This document shows, piece by piece, positions 37,600 to 40,446 of a stretch of 40,446 nt of DNA. The stretch's first letter is position 1. Each line of letters opens with the position of its first letter. This DNA comes from an uncultured Clostridium sp. GTDB lineage: Bacteria; Bacillota; Clostridia; TANB77; CAG-508. Position numbers and translations under genes: made by a program. The notes under the pieces are model-generated. The model was given only the letters and a program-made list of their open reading frames with translations. It was not told the origin of the DNA and did not search any database. The stretch lies in contig CAMNPT010000007.1 of the NCBI GenBank assembly GCA_946548575.1, forward strand, positions 1 to 40,446. Direction: 5' to 3'.

Positions 37600-40104
37600 A
37601 TGAATAAACACAAATTCAAAGATGATGAACTTCCAAAGGCTGTTAGAGATATGCAAAAAAAAGCTGATGAAATAAATAAACAAGAAAATATTTCAAAAAG
37701 AGATAAAAAAGTTTTGAAAAAATTAAATAAAAATATTAAAAGAATTAAAAGAAAACATAAATTACTATTTTTTATATTTTTTTGTATATTTATAATCATT
37801 CTATTTTTTGGCATTAAAATAGGAATAAATACATATAGATGGAAAATATTAGCTAAGGATATGTCATTAAACCAAAATTCAATAGTAGTAGACACAGATG
37901 GAGAAACAATTGCAAAACTAGGTAGTGAAAAGAAAAAACAAACTATAGATTATGATAAAATTCCACAGAATCTAAAAAATGCATATATTGCAATTGAAGA
38001 TGAAAGATTTTATAAACATCATGGCGTAGATATTAAAAGAACAGCTGCCGCAATCGGTTCTTATATAATTCATTTTGGGTCATCTTCTTATGGTGGAAGT
38101 ACAATAACACAACAATTAGTTAAAAATATTACTGGGGATAATACAGATAGTATTAAAAGAAAAATAAATGAGTGGTGGAAAGCATGGAATATGGAAACTT
38201 GTCTTTCAAAAGATGAAATATTAGATACATATTTAAATTCTATATATGTTGGACCTAGTATATATGGGGTCGAAGCAGGATCACAATATTATTTTAGCAA
38301 ATCAGCTCAAAACCTTACATTAGAAGAATGTGCCTTTTTAGCAGGAATTAATAATTCACCAAATTCTTATAATCCATTTTCTTCAGATAATAGTGAAAAA
38401 ATAAATAAACGAACTAAAATTGTTTTATATAAGATGAAAGAATTAAACTATATAAATGAAAGTGATTATAATTTAGCAATACAAAATGTAGAAAAAGGAT
38501 TAATATTTAAGAAAGGTGAAATTAATTCTGATAATGGTGTATATTCTTACCATACTGATGCATTAATTACAGAAATTACAGAAGATATCTGTAATAAATA
38601 TAATATTTCTGAAATATTTGCTACTAACTATATAAATATGGCTGGTTTAACGATTTATAGCAATCAAAATACAGCAATTCAAAAGCAAACAGAAAATGAG
38701 TTTGAAAAAACAAAATATAAATTATATTCTAAAAATGGAAAAGATACATCTCAAGCTGCAATGGTAATAATAGACCATCAAACAGGATATATCGTAGCAT
38801 GTATGGGAGGTTTAGGAGAAAAAACAAAAGCTCGTTCATTTAACCGTGCAACACAAAGTATAAGGCAAACAGGTTCAGCAATTAAGCCAATTGCAGTACT
38901 TGCACCTGCAATTGATAAAAAAATAATTACCGCAGCAACAATTTTGGATGATTCAGAGCAAGATTTTGAAAATAATTATCATCCAACAGACTATAGCAAA
39001 AGTCTAGGAAAAATAACTGTAAGAAGAGCTGTTGAATCTTCTCAAAATATTCCTTTTGTTGAAATAATGGAAAAATTAACACCTAAATCTTCTATAAAAT
39101 ATCTAGAAAAAATGGGAGTGACAACATTAACTGAAAAAGATAATAGTTTACCATTATCACTTGGTGGACTAGAAAAAGGAATCAGTCCTATTCAAATGGC
39201 TGGAGCATATGCAACGATTGCAAATGATGGTAAATATATTGAACCTACATTTTACAATAAAATAGTAAGAAAAAATAACAAAATCTTAGTAAAATCAAAT
39301 CAAAAAAGTAAAAAAGTTTTTTCAAAAGAAGTCGCATATATATTGAAAGAAATATTAACTCAACCTGTTTTAGGTCAAAATGGAACAGCAACTTATTGTA
39401 AAATCTCTGGAGTAGATGTAGCAGCAAAAACTGGTACTACAGATGAAAATTATGATAGATGGCTTTGTGGATTTACACCATATTATACTGCAGTTACTTG
39501 GTATGGATTTGATATAAATGAAAGTATAAATTTTAATCAAAGAAACCCTGCTGGCCTTATTTGGGCAAATGTAATGTCAAGAATACATACTGGTTTGAAA
39601 AGTGCAAAATTTAATAAACCATCTGCAATTACTGAATGTAAAATATGTGCTGAAACAGGAGAGAGGGCAAGAGAGGGGTGTAGTAATACATATACCGAAT
39701 ATTTCCTATGGTTTACTAGTCCTGATCTATGTAGCAGACATACAGGTGGAGAATATAGAGAAAGCCAAAATAATACTTCAATAAAAGATAATGTGACTGA
39801 AATTATTAAAGGAATTACTGATGATATTGATGCTACTGAACCACAAAGAACTGATAATATAACTTCAAATAATATTACTGAAAATACTAATTCAACAAAT
39901 AATACTAATGAAAATACAACAAACACAAATACAAGTACTAATACTAATAGCACAAATGATAATAAAAGGAACACAACTACTGATAATAGTAGTTTAAATA
40001 CAAATTCTTCAACTAATGTTGTAAATAATACATCTGATGCAATAAATAATTCTAATAATACAAATATAATTTCAAATTCTGTTGAAACAAATGAATCAAG
40101 ATAA
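37600..40104 (+). CDS. class A penicillin-binding protein (PBP1A-like) with Asn/Thr-rich C-terminal tail
   Basis: EDERFYKHHGVDIKRTAAA, GGSTITQQLVKN, transpeptidase RQTGSAIKPIAVLAPAI, SQN, AKTGTT. Confidence 0.95.
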   Translation: MNKHKFKDDELPKAVRDMQKKADEINKQENISKRDKKVLKKLNKNIKRIKRKHKLLFFIFFCIFIIILFFGIKIGINTYRWKILAKDMSLNQNSIVVDTDGETIAKLGSEKKKQTIDYDKIPQNLKNAYIAIEDERFYKHHGVDIKRTAAAIGSYIIHFGSSSYGGSTITQQLVKNITGDNTDSIKRKINEWWKAWNMETCLSKDEILDTYLNSIYVGPSIYGVEAGSQYYFSKSAQNLTLEECAFLAGINNSPNSYNPFSSDNSEKINKRTKIVLYKMKELNYINESDYNLAIQNVEKGLIFKKGEINSDNGVYSYHTDALITEITEDICNKYNISEIFATNYINMAGLTIYSNQNTAIQKQTENEFEKTKYKLYSKNGKDTSQAAMVIIDHQTGYIVACMGGLGEKTKARSFNRATQSIRQTGSAIKPIAVLAPAIDKKIITAATILDDSEQDFENNYHPTDYSKSLGKITVRRAVESSQNIPFVEIMEKLTPKSSIKYLEKMGVTTLTEKDNSLPLSLGGLEKGISPIQMAGAYATIANDGKYIEPTFYNKIVRKNNKILVKSNQKSKKVFSKEVAYILKEILTQPVLGQNGTATYCKISGVDVAAKTGTTDENYDRWLCGFTPYYTAVTWYGFDINESINFNQRNPAGLIWANVMSRIHTGLKSAKFNKPSAITECKICAETGERAREGCSNTYTEYFLWFTSPDLCSRHTGGEYRESQNNTSIKDNVTEIIKGITDDIDATEPQRTDNITSNNITENTNSTNNTNENTTNTNTSTNTNSTNDNKRNTTTDNSSLNTNSSTNVVNNTSDAINNSNNTNIISNSVETNESR

Positions 40105-40214
40105 TAATGTTACAGATATAATTTGATTGATTTTGATGCACAATATAACAATCGAAAATAACAGAAGGAAGTAGGGAGAGATGAATTAAAAGTCATACGA
40201 AAAATGTGAAATCT

Positions 40215-40246
40215 ATCACAAAAGTCGTTTGACTTTTGTGATTTTT
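40215..40246 (+). terminator. rho-independent terminator
   Basis: Perfect 12-bp stem atcacaaaagtc-gttt-gacttttgtgat + T run. Confidence 0.85.
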
Positions 40247-40297
40247 GATGATGTAATTTAAGTATGATATATTACATAAAAACAGGAGTGATGTTTA

Positions 40298-40446
40298 ATG
40301 TATAGAAATCAAATTGAAAAACTTATAGAATGGAAAAATAATAAAAATAAAAAACCTTTAATTATTAGAGGGGCAAGACAAGTTGGAAAAACATGGCTTA
40401 TGAAAGAATTTGGCGAAAAATATTATAAAAATTTTGCATATATAAA
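40298..40446 (+). CDS. AAA family / DUF4143-type ATP-binding protein, N-terminal fragment (runs off window)
   Basis: MYRNQIEKLIEWKNNKNKKPLIIRGARQVGKTWLMKEFGEKYYKNFAYI; Walker A GARQVGKTW. Confidence 0.85.
   Translation, partial: MYRNQIEKLIEWKNNKNKKPLIIRGARQVGKTWLMKEFGEKYYKNFAYI

Noticed and set aside
39537-39974. 145-aa minus ORF opposite the PBP C-terminus
   Set aside because: Antisense to an Asn/Thr-rich coding repeat; translates to Val/Leu-rich low-complexity sequence.

Overview
Low-GC, spore-forming Clostridia-like chromosome segment. It is mostly housekeeping and sporulation genes: T-box/ileS, rny-ymdB-spoVS, recA-recX-scpA, ytfJ, dacF-like, vanW-like, rpmE, miaB, mutS, rpmF, cotJA/B/C, an LTA-synthase-like gene, a GH18 gene, sigH, tRNA-Thr, T-box/thrS, ychF, an LPKTG protein plus sortase, signal peptidase, dpaB (spoVFB), a tyrosine recombinase, a PBP1A-like gene, and a partial AAA ATPase. 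The most striking observation concerns the CGG codon. Scanned by eye, in-frame CGG appears only four times in the annotated genes, each time as CGG-A. Three of the four coincide exactly with a +1 reading-frame break: one at the end of mutS and two in dpaB. At each of the three, skipping the C (C|GGA, or reading CGGA as one 4-base Gly codon) restores the full-length conserved protein. In mutS the restored ORF ends in a TAATG overlap with the next gene and recovers a clamp-binding-like QFDLY motif plus the C-terminal domain. This suggests +1 recoding at an unassigned or poorly decoded CGG codon. The fourth CGG, in a 72-aa ORF, appears to be read in frame and is a counterexample. Other notable items: a zeta-toxin cassette between miaB and mutS, nested inverted-repeat elements (one where scpB would be expected), GTCC-rich REP-like repeats, and a tRNA-Thr whose discriminator base does not match the adjacent thrS T-box.
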